NCBI RefSeq assembly: GCF_028765345.1
Contig: NZ_JARAJZ010000008.1
Coordinates: forward strand, 62,854-126,853
Reading direction: 5' to 3'
DNA: 64,000 nt
From: Sporolactobacillus sp. CQH2019
Lineage (GTDB): Bacteria; Bacillota; Bacilli; Bacillales; Sporolactobacillaceae
Shown: one piece after another, positions 16,807-26,645 of the stretch
How positions within the stretch are numbered: position 1 is the stretch's first letter
How the letters are laid out: each line of letters begins with the position of its first letter
Position numbers and translations under genes: made by a program
The notes under the pieces: model-generated
The model's input: only the letters and a program-made list of their open reading frames with translations
Databases searched by the model: none
What the model was told of the DNA's origin: nothing

Positions 16807-16810
16807 AAAA

Positions 16811-16832
16811 GCCCTCATTCGGGCACTTTTTT
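16811..16832 (+). terminator. Terminator after second signal peptidase
   Basis: Short stem GCCC / GGGC with a 6-base loop, flanked by A6 and T6, so it may work in both directions. Confidence 0.6.
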
Positions 16833-16912
16833 AAAGAAGATCGGCAAGCCCCGGCCCCGATCAAAGGCTGGGCCCCTGAAATTGCGGGGAGAGACTAAGA
16901 CCGCCGGGCCGT

Positions 16913-18070
16913 TCAAATGGCAGTGCTTTCGGGCTCTTTATGAAAAAAGTATTTCATCGCATGATAGACATCGCTCTTCTGTTTTAAGATAAATGAACGA
17001 AAGGCATCGTTTTTAATCGTCCGGTAGGCACTCATCAAGGTGCTCGATCTGTGATAGGGATTGATTTCCCCGTAGCCGAAAAAGTCGGTCAGCGACATAA
17101 TTTCATTGACCAGGCGGATGCATTTCGGATTATCCGATGAGAGGTTGTCGCCGTCTGAAAAATGGAATGGATAAATATTATATTTTGAGGGAGGGTAGGA
17201 CGTCCGGATCAATTCCAGCGCTTTTACATAGGCTGATGAACAGATGGTGCCGCCGCTTTCACCCTTGGAAAAGAAATCCTCCTCCGTGACAATTTTCGCT
17301 TCAGTATGGTGGGCGATAAACTGAATACTGACTCTTTCATACTTGGTTCTGAGAAAGCGTGCCATCCAGAAAAAGAAGCTGCGTGCGATATATTTCTCCC
17401 AGACGCCCATCGATCCGCTGGTGTCCATCAGCGCAAGCACGACGGCCTTGCTCTCCGGTTTAATAACGGTCTCCCATGTCTTGAAGCGAAGATCTTCTTC
17501 GCGGATCGGATAGATCTGTGTTTTTCCGGAGCGGGCATTTCTCCTGATTGCCTGCAGGATCGTCCGCCGTTTATCAATGTTGCCCATCAGTCCTTTTTTT
17601 CGGACATCGCGGTAATCGATGCTGTCGACGACAACGTCCGCTTCCAGTTTGCGTTTCAGGTGGGGAAGTTCCAGTTCCTTGAAAAAGAGATTTTCAATTT
17701 CCATAATCGAGACATTGGCTTCATAATAGTCGATTCCGGGTCTGTCGCCTGCGCCGTTTCCTTTGCCCGTTCCCTGGCCCGCCTGTCTTCCGGGTGCCTT
17801 GGCAATGACATCGCCGACTTTGCTGTCGCCTTTTCCCTGGCCGACGTGCTTTGTTTTTTCAAAGTTGTAACGCAGTTTATACTCGTCCAATGAGCGAATC
17901 GGGATCCGGGTCATCTTCTGACCGTCCGAAAGAATGATGCTTTCATTGCTGATCAGATCAGGAAGATTGTTCTTGATTGCTTCCCTGACTTTTTCCGCAT
18001 GCCGGCGCTGGTCCTGATAGCCCTTTTGATGAAGGTCCCACTGTTCTTCGGAAATCAAAAAGTCCGCCAT
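16913..18070 (-). CDS. yhbH: YhbH, DUF444 family VWA-domain protein
   Basis: ATG 18070 with AAGGAGGG upstream gives 385 residues. The N-terminal half is basic and includes a Gly/Gln-rich linker ([20 protein letters not shown]). The C-terminal half is a von Willebrand A-like domain with the metal-binding motif LMDTSGSMG. The family (YeaH in E. coli) accompanies PrkA/YeaG; yhbH mutants of Bacillus have sporulation phenotypes. Normally yhbH directly follows prkA; here it is inverted and convergent with the prkA-sipS-sipS cluster, showing a local rearrangement. A CATACACT octamer 71 bases upstream matches the one before prkA. Confidence 0.92.
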   Translation of the reverse strand: MADFLISEEQWDLHQKGYQDQRRHAEKVREAIKNNLPDLISNESIILSDGQKMTRIPIRSLDEYKLRYNFEKTKHVGQGKGDSKVGDVIAKAPGRQAGQGTGKGNGAGDRPGIDYYEANVSIMEIENLFFKELELPHLKRKLEADVVVDSIDYRDVRKKGLMGNIDKRRTILQAIRRNARSGKTQIYPIREEDLRFKTWETVIKPESKAVVLALMDTSGSMGVWEKYIARSFFFWMARFLRTKYERVSIQFIAHHTEAKIVTEEDFFSKGESGGTICSSAYVKALELIRTSYPPSKYNIYPFHFSDGDNLSSDNPKCIRLVNEIMSLTDFFGYGEINPYHRSSTLMSAYRTIKNDAFRSFILKQKSDVYHAMKYFFHKEPESTAI

Positions 18071-18141
18071 AAAAGAATCCCTCCTTACTAAAGATGAGCC
18101 GGGTACCATAGAGTGCGGCCGCTTATGAGGTTGATTAATTT

Positions 18142-18164
18142 AGTGTATGCGCGCTTCCTGAAAC
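18142..18164 (-). promoter_or_regulatory. Candidate sigma-E promoter of yhbH
   Basis: On the minus strand CATACACT (18142-18149) is preceded after 14 bases by GTCAAGG, close to sigma-E spacing. The octamer is identical to that before prkA. Confidence 0.45.
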
Positions 18165-18409
18165 CTTGACTCTTTTTATACTATTAAGTATAAAATTTCA
18201 GCGGATTGTATCCATGCGGCTCAGGCTCTGTCCGCGCCGTGGGCTTGCCAGCGGGGCGCTCATGAATGTGCCGATCGTCGAAAGCACGGAGCGGATTTGG
18301 AACCTGAGACAGGCCGCTCCCTTCTTTTGAGACGGCGCCCTATTAAAAAATAATCCGCATGCCGTCAGGCGGCAGCGGATCATTTCCATATCTCCTAAAA
18401 TCCATATTC

Positions 18410-18435
18410 GTTCGAAACTTCCTCTGCTTTCGAAC
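18410..18435. repeat. Inverted repeat GTTCGAAA / TTTCGAAC
   Basis: Perfect 8-bp arms around a 10-base centre; operator-like, but no gene start nearby explains it. Confidence 0.5.
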
Positions 18436-19090
18436 CTCCTTATTTTTCGCGGATCATGGCGTTTTGCTGCCGGCGGCCGGATAAATTTCCTGCCATTCCC
18501 GGCGGGTGAGCTGATGCCGGCCCCTTTGGCAGATTCAATGGCCCGTTTCGTTTGGGGCTGGTCGTATCGAGGATGACCTGTCCGTCTGCCGAATGGCGCA
18601 GAATCCAGGCCAATCGAGCTGATTCGTCTGCCGGCGCGTCAGGCTGCCGTGGGCTGTCTCCAGAAAAAATCATCATACGTGCAGCTTCGCCGTGAATAAG
18701 GCCGCATTTTGTCTGCAGGCTGATCCTGTTTCCTTAAGCCGGGCCGCTTTGCCGGCCCCTGCCCGGATGGGGCTTCATGGACCCTGTTGTTGTGATCAAA
18801 AAAATTGATTCCGTTTTCAAGATCCGTCCCAATCATTCCGCAGTGCCTTCAGACATATTGGCGCTTCGCATGCAGCCCCGAACAACCGCTGAAATTTGAT
18901 TTTTTTCAGGCACGATAACCGGCTGCTTCATAAATGACGCTCTCCCTCGTAAACGATTTGCTTTTAAATTTTTTCAATGCCGCCGTTTTATCAAAAATGG
19001 ACAGAAGGGCCGCCTTGGTTTTTTTTCTTAAATAAATTGCAGCAATCGTGTTAAAATGAATCGTGAAGCCACTGAGAAGGGTTGTTTGAA

Positions 19091-19762
19091 ATGATTAAAG
19101 CCATAGTTTTTGATTTTGACGGTGTGATTTTGGATAGTGAACGAATTATGTATCTAGTCATGCAGGAAATGTTTCAGAGATATCATGTGAATCTGCCTCT
19201 GAGTGTGTGGAGCCAGTCCGTCGGGACGCAGCACGGTTTTGATTCGTTCGGCTATCTGGAAGAACAGGGGCATATCAAAATTAACCATGAAGCCTTTCAG
19301 AAAGAAAGATACGAACTTTTTAACAGACTTGTCGATCAGGAAGAGGTGCTCCCGGGCGTAAAATCGCTGCTCACCCAAGCTGAAAACCTGGGATTGAAAA
19401 TCGGCCTTGCCACGAGTTCAAGGGGCGAATGGACGCGCAGGCATCTGAAACGCCTCGGCCTGTCCGACTATTTTCTCAGCATCAAATCAAGTGACGATGT
19501 CGAAAAAGTGAAACCCGATCCGGCGCTCTATATTCAATCGATTGACAGCCTGGGCGTGCAGCCGAAGGAAGCCATCGCCATCGAGGATTCGTTCAACGGC
19601 TCGCTTGCTGCGAAAAAAGCGGGACTGTACTGTATTGTTGTCCCGAACGCTGTGACGAAGCAGATGCCGTTCGGACACGTTGACGGCTGTTTTAATTCTC
19701 TCCTGGATGTGTCTCTCGAGAAATTGATCAGGTATTTCGCTCCTAAAGTCAGCAAATCTTAG
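19091..19762 (+). CDS. HAD-family phosphatase, beta-phosphoglucomutase-like
   Basis: ATG 19091 with GAGAAGGG upstream; 223 residues. HAD motif I is DFDGVILDS (nucleophile Asp near residue 8), motif II lies in GLATSSRGEW, the Lys is in KVKPDPALY, and motif III is AIEDSFNGSLAAKKAG. The helical cap and overall size match the beta-phosphoglucomutase/YcjU-like subgroup. The next gene is an alpha-phosphoglucomutase, so a role in sugar phosphate metabolism is reasonable, but motif III-type phosphatases of this group act on many substrates. Confidence 0.85.
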   Translation: MIKAIVFDFDGVILDSERIMYLVMQEMFQRYHVNLPLSVWSQSVGTQHGFDSFGYLEEQGHIKINHEAFQKERYELFNRLVDQEEVLPGVKSLLTQAENLGLKIGLATSSRGEWTRRHLKRLGLSDYFLSIKSSDDVEKVKPDPALYIQSIDSLGVQPKEAIAIEDSFNGSLAAKKAGLYCIVVPNAVTKQMPFGHVDGCFNSLLDVSLEKLIRYFAPKVSKS

Positions 19763-19774
19763 AATAAAAAGTGG

Positions 19775-19804
19775 AGCCGCACACCTTATTTACGATGTGC
19801 GGCT
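19775..19804 (+). terminator. Hairpin after the HAD phosphatase gene
   Basis: Perfect 9-bp stem AGCCGCACA / TGTGCGGCT; the T run is weak (GTTTG), so termination may be partial. Confidence 0.5.
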
Positions 19805-19903
19805 GTTTGATTGACATGTGAATGACAGCGTTTTTTTGCTATAATAAGGAATGAAACTTCGGCAAAAAGGTATGAAGAACCATATAAACACGAGGTGGTC
19901 AGT

Positions 19904-21646
19904 TTGGGTTGGGAAACAGTTTATAAAAAATGGCAGGCGGATGAAAGCCTGGATGAGGATCTGAAAACGCAGCTGGATGCAATCGCAGATGACCCGGTCA
20001 AGCTGGAAGACTGCTTTTACAAAAATTTGGAATTCGGTACCGGCGGGATGCGCGGAGAACTCGGCCCGGGAACAAACCGGCTGAATATTTACACCGTCAG
20101 AAAAGCAACGGAAGGTTTGGCAAGATATATTCTGAATGCGGGCGGAGATGCCGTCAGGCGCGGGGTTGTGATCGCGCATGATCCGCGCCACTTCTCCGCG
20201 GAATTTACGGTAGAAGCCGCGAAAACGCTGGGTGCCCACGGCATCAAAACGTTTATCTTCGATACGCTCCGTCCGACGCCGGTACTCTCGTTTGCCGTGC
20301 GTTATCTGCACGCTTTCGCAGGGATCGTGATCACGGCGAGCCACAATCCGCCGCAATATAACGGATACAAGGTCTACAATGAATTCGGCGGCCAGCTGCC
20401 CCCGGCTGAAGCAGATGACGTGATTAAATATGTGGCTTCGGTTGAGGATGAACTGAAGGTACAAGTCGGGAATGAACAGGCACTGAAGACAAAGGGGCTG
20501 CTTGAAGTCATTAGTGAAAAGGTGGATCAGGCCTATCAGGAAAACCTGAAAACCTTGTCGCTGAATCCCGGAATCATCAAACAGGTCGGGTCCGATCTTA
20601 AGATTGTCTTTACTCCGCTTCATGGATCCAGCTATCATCCGATTGTGAACGGCCTGAAGAACTGGGGCTTTACCAATGTAACGGTCGTTAAGGAGCAGGC
20701 GGATCCCGATCCTGAATTTTCAACGGTCAAGTCGCCTAATCCGGAGGAGCATGCGGCCTTTAAAATTGCCATTGAATACGGAAAGAAAATCGATGCGGAT
20801 ATTCTGCTCGGGACGGATCCCGACTCCGACAGACTCGGTGTTGCCGTTAAAAATGATCAGGGTGAATATGTGGTTCTGACCGGCAACCAGACCGGAGCGG
20901 TTTTACTGGATTATCTGCTTTCCCAGAAGAAGGAAAAAGGCACACTGCCGGCCAACGGCGTTGTCGTTAAGACCATCGTCACGTCTGAGATCGGCCGGGC
21001 GATTGCCGCAGCTTTCGGGATCCCGACTGTCGATACACTGACCGGGTTTAAATTTATCGGTGAAAAAATCCACGAATATGAACGGAGCGGCGAGCACACG
21101 TTCCTCTTCGGCTATGAAGAAAGTTACGGCTATCTGATCGGTTCTTTTGTCCGCGACAAGGATGCGGTTCAGGCCGCCCTGTTCGCTGCCGAGGCGGCCG
21201 CCTTCTTTAAATCTCAAGGGAAGTCGTTTTACGATGCGCTTCAGGATGTCTTCAAAAAGTACGGTTATTACAGGGAAGGGCTTGAATCTCTGACACTGAA
21301 AGGAATTGAGGGCAATGCGGAGATTGAGGCGATTCTGACCGATTTCAGAAAGCATCCGCCGGTGGAAATGGGCGGAGTTTCTGTTGCTGTTATCGAAGAC
21401 TATGAAAAATCCGAAGCGATCGACGTGAAAACGGCTGCCAAAACAAAGATTGCCCTGCCGGTTTCCAACGTACTGAAGTATAAACTCGACGACGGTTCAT
21501 GGTTCTGCCTGAGGCCGTCCGGAACGGAACCGAAGATTAAATTTTATTTCGGTGTCAAAGGCAAAAACGAAGAGACGCGGGACAGCAAATTTGCCGCTCT
21601 GAAAACGGCCGTGATGGAACGTGTACACGCGCTCGTGAAAAAATAA
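19904..21646 (+). CDS. pgcA: Alpha-phosphoglucomutase
   Basis: TTG 19904 five bases after GAGGTGG; 580 residues, as usual for the Bacillus PgcA group. It interconverts glucose 1-phosphate and glucose 6-phosphate, supplying UDP-glucose for glycolipids and wall polymers. Motifs: active-site serine loop [13 protein letters not shown], metal-binding loop DPDSDRLG, sugar-binding loop GYEESYGY and phosphate-binding loop [12 protein letters not shown]. All four domains are present. Preceded by the HAD phosphatase gene with a hairpin between them. Confidence 0.93.
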   Translation: MGWETVYKKWQADESLDEDLKTQLDAIADDPVKLEDCFYKNLEFGTGGMRGELGPGTNRLNIYTVRKATEGLARYILNAGGDAVRRGVVIAHDPRHFSAEFTVEAAKTLGAHGIKTFIFDTLRPTPVLSFAVRYLHAFAGIVITASHNPPQYNGYKVYNEFGGQLPPAEADDVIKYVASVEDELKVQVGNEQALKTKGLLEVISEKVDQAYQENLKTLSLNPGIIKQVGSDLKIVFTPLHGSSYHPIVNGLKNWGFTNVTVVKEQADPDPEFSTVKSPNPEEHAAFKIAIEYGKKIDADILLGTDPDSDRLGVAVKNDQGEYVVLTGNQTGAVLLDYLLSQKKEKGTLPANGVVVKTIVTSEIGRAIAAAFGIPTVDTLTGFKFIGEKIHEYERSGEHTFLFGYEESYGYLIGSFVRDKDAVQAALFAAEAAAFFKSQGKSFYDALQDVFKKYGYYREGLESLTLKGIEGNAEIEAILTDFRKHPPVEMGGVSVAVIEDYEKSEAIDVKTAAKTKIALPVSNVLKYKLDDGSWFCLRPSGTEPKIKFYFGVKGKNEETRDSKFAALKTAVMERVHALVKK

Positions 21647-22189
21647 GACACTGACGCCGGGCCGGAACGGTTTCCTGATCGGCCCGGGGGCATGTCTGCG
21701 ATAAGATTCGCTTGTTTTTTGACAAAAGTTTTTTGCTGAGAGATTTCATGTAACTATTTGAACATACCGGGATAAAATGATAGAAGGGCATTCGCAGGGC
21801 GAGACGATGGCTTTTTCGGAAGGGATCATCCCATTCTGGGCCGCCGGGAAATGGCATCCGACTCGTAGAGTGGCGGCGAATGCCTTTTTCTTGTACTATA
21901 AGATGGTATGAATTTTATCGGAATATCGTATAAGCGGTCGAACGCAAGCGCTTGTCCTGCGGCATGGGGATCGCCGGCCGGACATAGTCGCTGTGGCATG
22001 CTGGCATCAGGACCGGCCGTCAGCTGCACAAAGGCGCAGGCTCTGCAGCGTGTTCGGTATCAGTCCGTCACAATCGGGCCTTTGTCTTCGCGTGAAGGCC
22101 TGCCGATCGGCCGGTTTTCTTTAGGTGACTCGCGGCGTGAATCATAATCGGGCAGTTGCAGACGATCAGTGTTTTTTTAGGAGGAAAAA
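21647..22189. other. Intergenic region with structured segment before prfC
   Basis: About 540 bases without a supported gene. It contains a GC-rich hairpin soon after pgcA (around 21656-21690), the structured segment at 21786-21889 listed separately, and a second hairpin GGCCTT / AAGGCC near 22077-22108. Confidence 0.5.
21786..21889 (+). ncRNA. Structured intergenic segment, possible leader or small RNA
   Basis: The ends pair perfectly (GGCATTCGC 21787-21795 with GCGAATGCC 21876-21884), immediately followed by TTTTT. Inside, GCCGCC (21840-21845) can pair with GGCGGC (21872-21877), which overlaps the closing stem by two bases, so the two pairings compete. The layout recalls a terminator-linked riboswitch or a small RNA, but it matches no class I can name and lies 300 bases before prfC. 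A conservation and folding test is needed. Confidence 0.35.
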
Positions 22190-23767
22190 ATGAATCAGTT
22201 ACAACAGGAAATTCGAAGAAGACGCACGTTTGCCATCATATCCCATCCGGACGCCGGAAAAACGACGCTGACGGAAAAACTGCTTGTTCTTGGCGGGGCC
22301 ATTCGAACGGCAGGAGCCGTCAAGTCGCGCAAGGCGGAAAAGTTCGCGACCTCCGATTGGATGGAACTGGAGAAAAAGAGAGGCATTTCGGTAACTTCCA
22401 GTGTGATGCAGTTTGAATATGCAGGCTATAAGATCAATATTCTTGATACACCGGGGCACCAGGATTTCAGTGAGGACACGTACCGGACGTTGATGGCTGT
22501 CGACAGCGTCGTCATGATCATTGATGCGGCGAAGGGGGTCGAACCGCAGACGATCAAACTGTTTAAGGTTTGCCGCGACCGCGGCATTCCCATCTTCACC
22601 TTTATCAATAAGCTTGACCGCCAGGGGAAAGAGCCGCTTGAGCTTTTCGAAGAAATTGAAGATGTGCTCGGCATTGAAACGTACCCGATTAATTATCCGA
22701 TCGGTATGGGACAGTCTTTTCGCGGAGTGTACGACCGCCTGGAGCATCGGATCGAGTGGTATAACGACAAACGTGAACGGCAGGTGCAGCAGCTCGGCGA
22801 AGTGGAGGAACTGGGCACCATTCTTAAAGAGAACGTCGATGACTATACACTCAGTCAGCTTGAAGAAAATCTTCTGCTGCTGGACGAGGCGGGAAGCACC
22901 TACGATTTCGAGAAGGTGAGGTCAGGGAAACAGACGCCTGTATTTTTTGGCAGCGCCATCTCAAGTTTCGGCATTCCGACTTTTTTGGAACACTATCTTA
23001 AAATGGCGCCGTATCCGCAGCCGCGGCAGTCGAGCGGCGGCCTTGTCAATCCGGACGACAAGCAATTTTCCGGATTTGTTTTTAAAATCCAGGCCAATAT
23101 GAATCCGTCTCACCGTGATCGTATCGCCTTCCTGCGTATTTGTTCGGGACGATTTGAAAAGGGGATGACGGTCTATCTCGACCGCACCGGCAAACAGCTC
23201 AAGCTCGCTCAGCCTCAGCAGTTCTTCGCGGACAGCAGGGAACTGATCGATGAGGCTTTTCCGGGCGACATTGTCGGCCTTTATGATACCGGATTTTACC
23301 AGATTGGCGATACGGTCTGCGAAGCCAAGGAAACGTTCAATTTTGGAGCGCTGCCGCAGTTTGCGCCGGAGCATTTTGCCAAGGTCCGGGCGAAAAATGC
23401 AATGAAACAAAAACATTTCCTCAAAGGCGTCAGCCAACTGGCTCAGGAAGGCGCCATTCAGGTTTACAAGACGCCTTTTGAAGAGACCGTTCTCGGCGTT
23501 GTCGGCACCCTGCAGTTCGATGTCTTTGTCTACAGAATGCAGGCAGAATACGGCGTCGATCTTGATATTGAACACATGCCCCATCAGGTGGCGAAATGGA
23601 TCGCCAAGAGGGAAGATGCCGAAGACTTGCGCCGCCACTCAAACAATTTGATTGTGACCGATTACAAAGATCGGCCGGTTATTATTTTTGAAAATGATTT
23701 TTCGCTGCGCTGGTTTCAGCAAAAACATCCCGATATCGAATTGCGGGATTCAAGTCATAATATGTAA
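22190..23767 (+). CDS. prfC: Peptide chain release factor 3
   Basis: ATG 22190 behind TAGGAGG; 525 residues. A translational GTPase with G1 SHPDAGKTTLTEK, G3 DTPGHQDF and G4 NKLD; domains II and III follow as in E. coli RF3. It recycles RF1/RF2 from terminated ribosomes. RF3 is patchily distributed in Bacillales, so its presence is of taxonomic interest. The next gene is convergent and separated by a repeat array. Confidence 0.95.
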   Translation: MNQLQQEIRRRRTFAIISHPDAGKTTLTEKLLVLGGAIRTAGAVKSRKAEKFATSDWMELEKKRGISVTSSVMQFEYAGYKINILDTPGHQDFSEDTYRTLMAVDSVVMIIDAAKGVEPQTIKLFKVCRDRGIPIFTFINKLDRQGKEPLELFEEIEDVLGIETYPINYPIGMGQSFRGVYDRLEHRIEWYNDKRERQVQQLGEVEELGTILKENVDDYTLSQLEENLLLLDEAGSTYDFEKVRSGKQTPVFFGSAISSFGIPTFLEHYLKMAPYPQPRQSSGGLVNPDDKQFSGFVFKIQANMNPSHRDRIAFLRICSGRFEKGMTVYLDRTGKQLKLAQPQQFFADSRELIDEAFPGDIVGLYDTGFYQIGDTVCEAKETFNFGALPQFAPEHFAKVRAKNAMKQKHFLKGVSQLAQEGAIQVYKTPFEETVLGVVGTLQFDVFVYRMQAEYGVDLDIEHMPHQVAKWIAKREDAEDLRRHSNNLIVTDYKDRPVIIFENDFSLRWFQQKHPDIELRDSSHNM

Positions 23768-23812
23768 TCATAGTCAGTCCTGAACGGAAACAAAGGAGCC
23801 TCAGCGGCTGAA

Positions 23813-23838
23813 CCGGGCATTAAGAAGCCCGGCTTTTT
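23813..23838 (+). terminator. Terminator after prfC
   Basis: Stem CCGGGC / GCCCGG with an 8-base loop followed by TTTTT. Confidence 0.8.
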
Positions 23839-23901
23839 GTTCGGAAAAAATGATTCGCAGAGCGGCCGTCCGGCCGATCCGGCTGCCTGCCGGACGGAAT
23901 C

Positions 23902-24048
23902 GTTTACCAGCCGAAATTGCGGGTTTACCGGCCGAAATCGGAGGTCTACCGGCGGGAATCGCAGGTCTACCAGCCGAAATCGCGGGTCTATCGGCCAAAA
24001 TCATGGCTGTACCGGCGGAATTGCAAGGTCTATCGACCGGAGTGCGGG
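23902..24048 (+). repeat. Seven exact 21-bp-spaced units (GTYTAYCRGCCGAAATC type)
   Basis: Units start at 23902, 23923, 23944, 23965, 23986, 24007 and 24028, all 21 bp apart, with consensus GTCTACCGGCCGAAATCGCGG. Because 21 is a multiple of three, a frame reading VYRPKSE-like heptapeptides stays open, but there is no ribosome-binding site and the gap lies between two terminators. I regard it as non-coding. Confidence 0.9.
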
Positions 24049-24170
24049 ATAGATCCACCAAATCCGGCTGCCGACCGGTTAGGATATCGGTTTTCCCAGG
24101 CTGCTGCCGTTTCTCCGGCTTATAAAAGGAAAGCGTGGCTGGATTCTTCAAATAATCGCGGCCCATTGCG

Positions 24171-24206
24171 TAAAAAAAAGAACGCCTCATAGGCGTTCTT
24201 TTTTAA
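24171..24206. terminator. Bidirectional terminator between prfC region and metE
   Basis: Stem AGAACGCCT / AGGCGTTCT with a CAT loop, flanked by A8 on one side and T6 on the other. Confidence 0.85.
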
Positions 24207-24217
24207 GACGGTGTTGT

Positions 24218-26524
24218 TTACTTTCCGATTTTGCTCTCCAGTTCCTTCCGGACTTCGTGGGCAGCCTCAACCATGTTTTTCAGTGCTGGAATCGCTTCTT
24301 CCGGTTTACGTGTCTTAAGGCCGCAGTCCGGGTTGATCCAGAACAGTTTCGGATCAAGCACCTGCAGTGCGCGTTCCGCATAGGATTTTATTTCATCGAC
24401 GCTTGGAATGCGCGGGCTGTGGATGTCGTAAACGCCGAGGCCGATTCCTTTTTCATATTTAAAATCTTCAAAGGTCGAGATGATTTCGCCATGGCTGCGC
24501 GCGGCCTCGATCGAAATGACATCGGTATCGAGCGCATCAATGGCTTCAATGATTTCGTCAAATTCCGAGTAACACATATGGGTGTGGACCTGTGTATCGT
24601 TGTTGACGAACGAAGTGGCGAGCCGGAACGCGTAAACCGCATCGTGCAGATACCCGGCTTTTTTCTTTTCCTTAAGCGGCAGGCCTTCGCGCAGCGCAGG
24701 TTCATCCACCTGAATCATGCGGATGTCCGCTTCTTCAAGCGCGTGCACTTCTTTCTTCAGTGCCAGCGCGATCTGGTTGAAGACATCGGCCTGACTGATG
24801 TCGTTGCGGACGAAGGACCAGTTGTAGATAGTAACCGGACCGGTAAGCATGCCTTTAACCGGCAGTTTGGTGAGCGACTGGGCATAGGCGCTTTCTTTTA
24901 CCGTTATCGGTTTTTGCCAGGCAACGTCGCCGAAAATCAGCGGCGGCTTGACGCAGCGCGAGCCGTAGGACTGCACCCATCCGAAGCGTGTAAAGGCGAA
25001 TCCCGCCAGTTTCTCTCCGAAATATTCCACCATGTCGTTCCGTTCGAATTCTCCGTGGACAAGCACATCGACGCCGATGTTTTCCTGAATTTTAATCCAT
25101 TTGCCTGTTTCGTCTTTGATAAATTGATTGTACTGTTCTTCCGACCACTCGCCCTTGCGCAGATTGCGCCGTGCCTGTCGGACCTCCGGGGTCTGAGGGA
25201 AGCTTCCGATCGTCGTTGTCGGAAGGATCGGAAGTTGAAAAGCGTCTTTCTGAATCTGCCGGCGCAGCCTGAACGATCCCGGGCGCGACGGCAATTCGGA
25301 TCCGAGATGCCGCAGTTCTCTCTGTACATTCTTGTTGTTGCGGTGATCGGACTGCTGCAGCGCCTGCAGGTCGTCCCGGCTTTTCCTGATGTCTGCTTCG
25401 ATTGCCGCTTTTCCCGAATTCAGTCCTTTGACAAGTGTGACCGTTTCCGTCAGTTTTTCATCGGCGAACGAAAGCGCATTTTTTAATAGCGGATCGAGCG
25501 ATGCTTCATTCCTGACGGTCACAGGAACATGCAGCAGGTTGGATGACGGTGAGACAAACAGTTTATCTTTTCCGCCGACATAACCGAGCAGCTTGGAAAG
25601 AAGGTCGAACGTCGCGGCCAGATCGGTTTTCCAGACGTTGCGTCCGTCAATCACGCCGGCCGCGAGTACTTTGTCTTTCGGAAATCCGGCAGTCTGAAGC
25701 AGGCTGAGGTTCGCCTCTCTGCCGTCAACAAAATCGAGGCCGATGCCGTCGACCGGCAGTTTGATGATTTCTTCGTAGCCGTCGATGGCTTCAAAATAAG
25801 TCTGAAGGAGCAGCTTTAATCCGCGGACACCGTTTCTGATCGAGCGATACGTTTCCCGGAATACTTCCAGATCTTCCTGAGACAGCGTTCCGACTAATAC
25901 CGGTTCATCGATCTGCACCCATTCGGCTCCGGCATCTTTCAGTTCATTAAATACCCGGACGTACAGCGGGATCAGTGATTCAAGAAGCGGCCTGAAATGA
26001 TCGCGATCATAACCCTTGGACAGCCGGAGCAGAGTGACCGGACCGACAATCACCGGCTTAGCGATAATATCGAGCTCGTTTTTTGCTTCGTTGAACAGAG
26101 TAAGCAGGCGGTTTTCGGTGATGAAAGGCCGTGTTTTATTGCTGATTTCAGGGACAATATAGTGATAATTGGTATTGAACCATTTTGTCATTTCCGAAGC
26201 TTCTGCTTCTTTGTCTCCGCGGGCAATAGAAAAATAGGTTTCGAGCGGAATCTTTTTATCTCCCTTGTTGAAGCGATCGGGAATCAGGCCGAATAATACG
26301 GCCGTATCAAGCACGTGATCGTAAAGGCTGAAATCACCGACCGGTATCAGATCTACACCCAGGTCCTTTTGCTTTTTCAGATAACTCAGGCGAAGCTTTT
26401 TAACCGTCGCAAGAAAGACGTCTTTTGAAATTTTGCCGGCCCAGAATTGCTCCAGAGCCTTTTTCCATTCCCGTTTTTCACCGATTCTCGGATAGCCAAG
26501 ATTGGAACTCAGCACTTCTGCCAT
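24218..26524 (-). CDS. metE: Cobalamin-independent methionine synthase
   Basis: ATG 26524 with GGAGGATGAG upstream; 768 residues, full length. It transfers the methyl group of 5-methyltetrahydropteroyltri-glutamate to homocysteine. The N-terminal barrel begins SSNLGYPRIGEKREWKKALE. The C-terminal barrel carries zinc ligands in VHTHMCYSEF and NPDCGLKTRK and the catalytic region VHGEFERNDMVEYF. Expression should be controlled by the SAM-I riboswitch lying directly upstream on the same strand. Confidence 0.97.
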   Translation of the reverse strand: MAEVLSSNLGYPRIGEKREWKKALEQFWAGKISKDVFLATVKKLRLSYLKKQKDLGVDLIPVGDFSLYDHVLDTAVLFGLIPDRFNKGDKKIPLETYFSIARGDKEAEASEMTKWFNTNYHYIVPEISNKTRPFITENRLLTLFNEAKNELDIIAKPVIVGPVTLLRLSKGYDRDHFRPLLESLIPLYVRVFNELKDAGAEWVQIDEPVLVGTLSQEDLEVFRETYRSIRNGVRGLKLLLQTYFEAIDGYEEIIKLPVDGIGLDFVDGREANLSLLQTAGFPKDKVLAAGVIDGRNVWKTDLAATFDLLSKLLGYVGGKDKLFVSPSSNLLHVPVTVRNEASLDPLLKNALSFADEKLTETVTLVKGLNSGKAAIEADIRKSRDDLQALQQSDHRNNKNVQRELRHLGSELPSRPGSFRLRRQIQKDAFQLPILPTTTIGSFPQTPEVRQARRNLRKGEWSEEQYNQFIKDETGKWIKIQENIGVDVLVHGEFERNDMVEYFGEKLAGFAFTRFGWVQSYGSRCVKPPLIFGDVAWQKPITVKESAYAQSLTKLPVKGMLTGPVTIYNWSFVRNDISQADVFNQIALALKKEVHALEEADIRMIQVDEPALREGLPLKEKKKAGYLHDAVYAFRLATSFVNNDTQVHTHMCYSEFDEIIEAIDALDTDVISIEAARSHGEIISTFEDFKYEKGIGLGVYDIHSPRIPSVDEIKSYAERALQVLDPKLFWINPDCGLKTRKPEEAIPALKNMVEAAHEVRKELESKIGK

Positions 26525-26590
26525 ACTCTCATCCTCCCGTTTCCTTTCTTTGAAAGAAGCCTTATCTATGAGCGGGAAATAAAAAAGCGG

Positions 26591-26628
26591 AAAAATTAAA
26601 GACCTCTCCAGCTTTGGCAGAGAGGCCT
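26591..26628 (-). terminator. Riboswitch expression-platform terminator of metE
   Basis: On the minus strand CCTCTC and GAGAGG pair around CTGCCAAAGCTG-like sequence, followed by TCTTTAATTTTT. It ends about 70 bases before the metE start and would form when S-adenosylmethionine is bound. Confidence 0.85.
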
Positions 26629-26645
26629 GAATGATCATCCGCACC

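Larger units (their letters stand above)
18071..19090. other. Long intergenic region, no firm gene
   Basis: About 1 kb without a supported gene. Two overlapping minus-strand frames (18440-18676 and 18639-18836) lack ribosome-binding sites and recognisable motifs. The region holds two palindromes: TTATACT-ATTA-AGTATAA (18176-18193) and GTTCGAAA-N10-TTTCGAAC (18410-18435). It could contain decayed genes. Confidence 0.4.

Noticed and set aside
18440-18836. Two overlapping minus-strand proteins
   Set aside because: No ribosome-binding sites, frames overlap out of register, no recognisable motif; could be gene debris but not supportable as genes.
23917-24192. VYRPKS-type heptapeptide protein
   Set aside because: Lies between terminators of two convergent genes with no promoter or ribosome-binding site; better explained by a DNA satellite.
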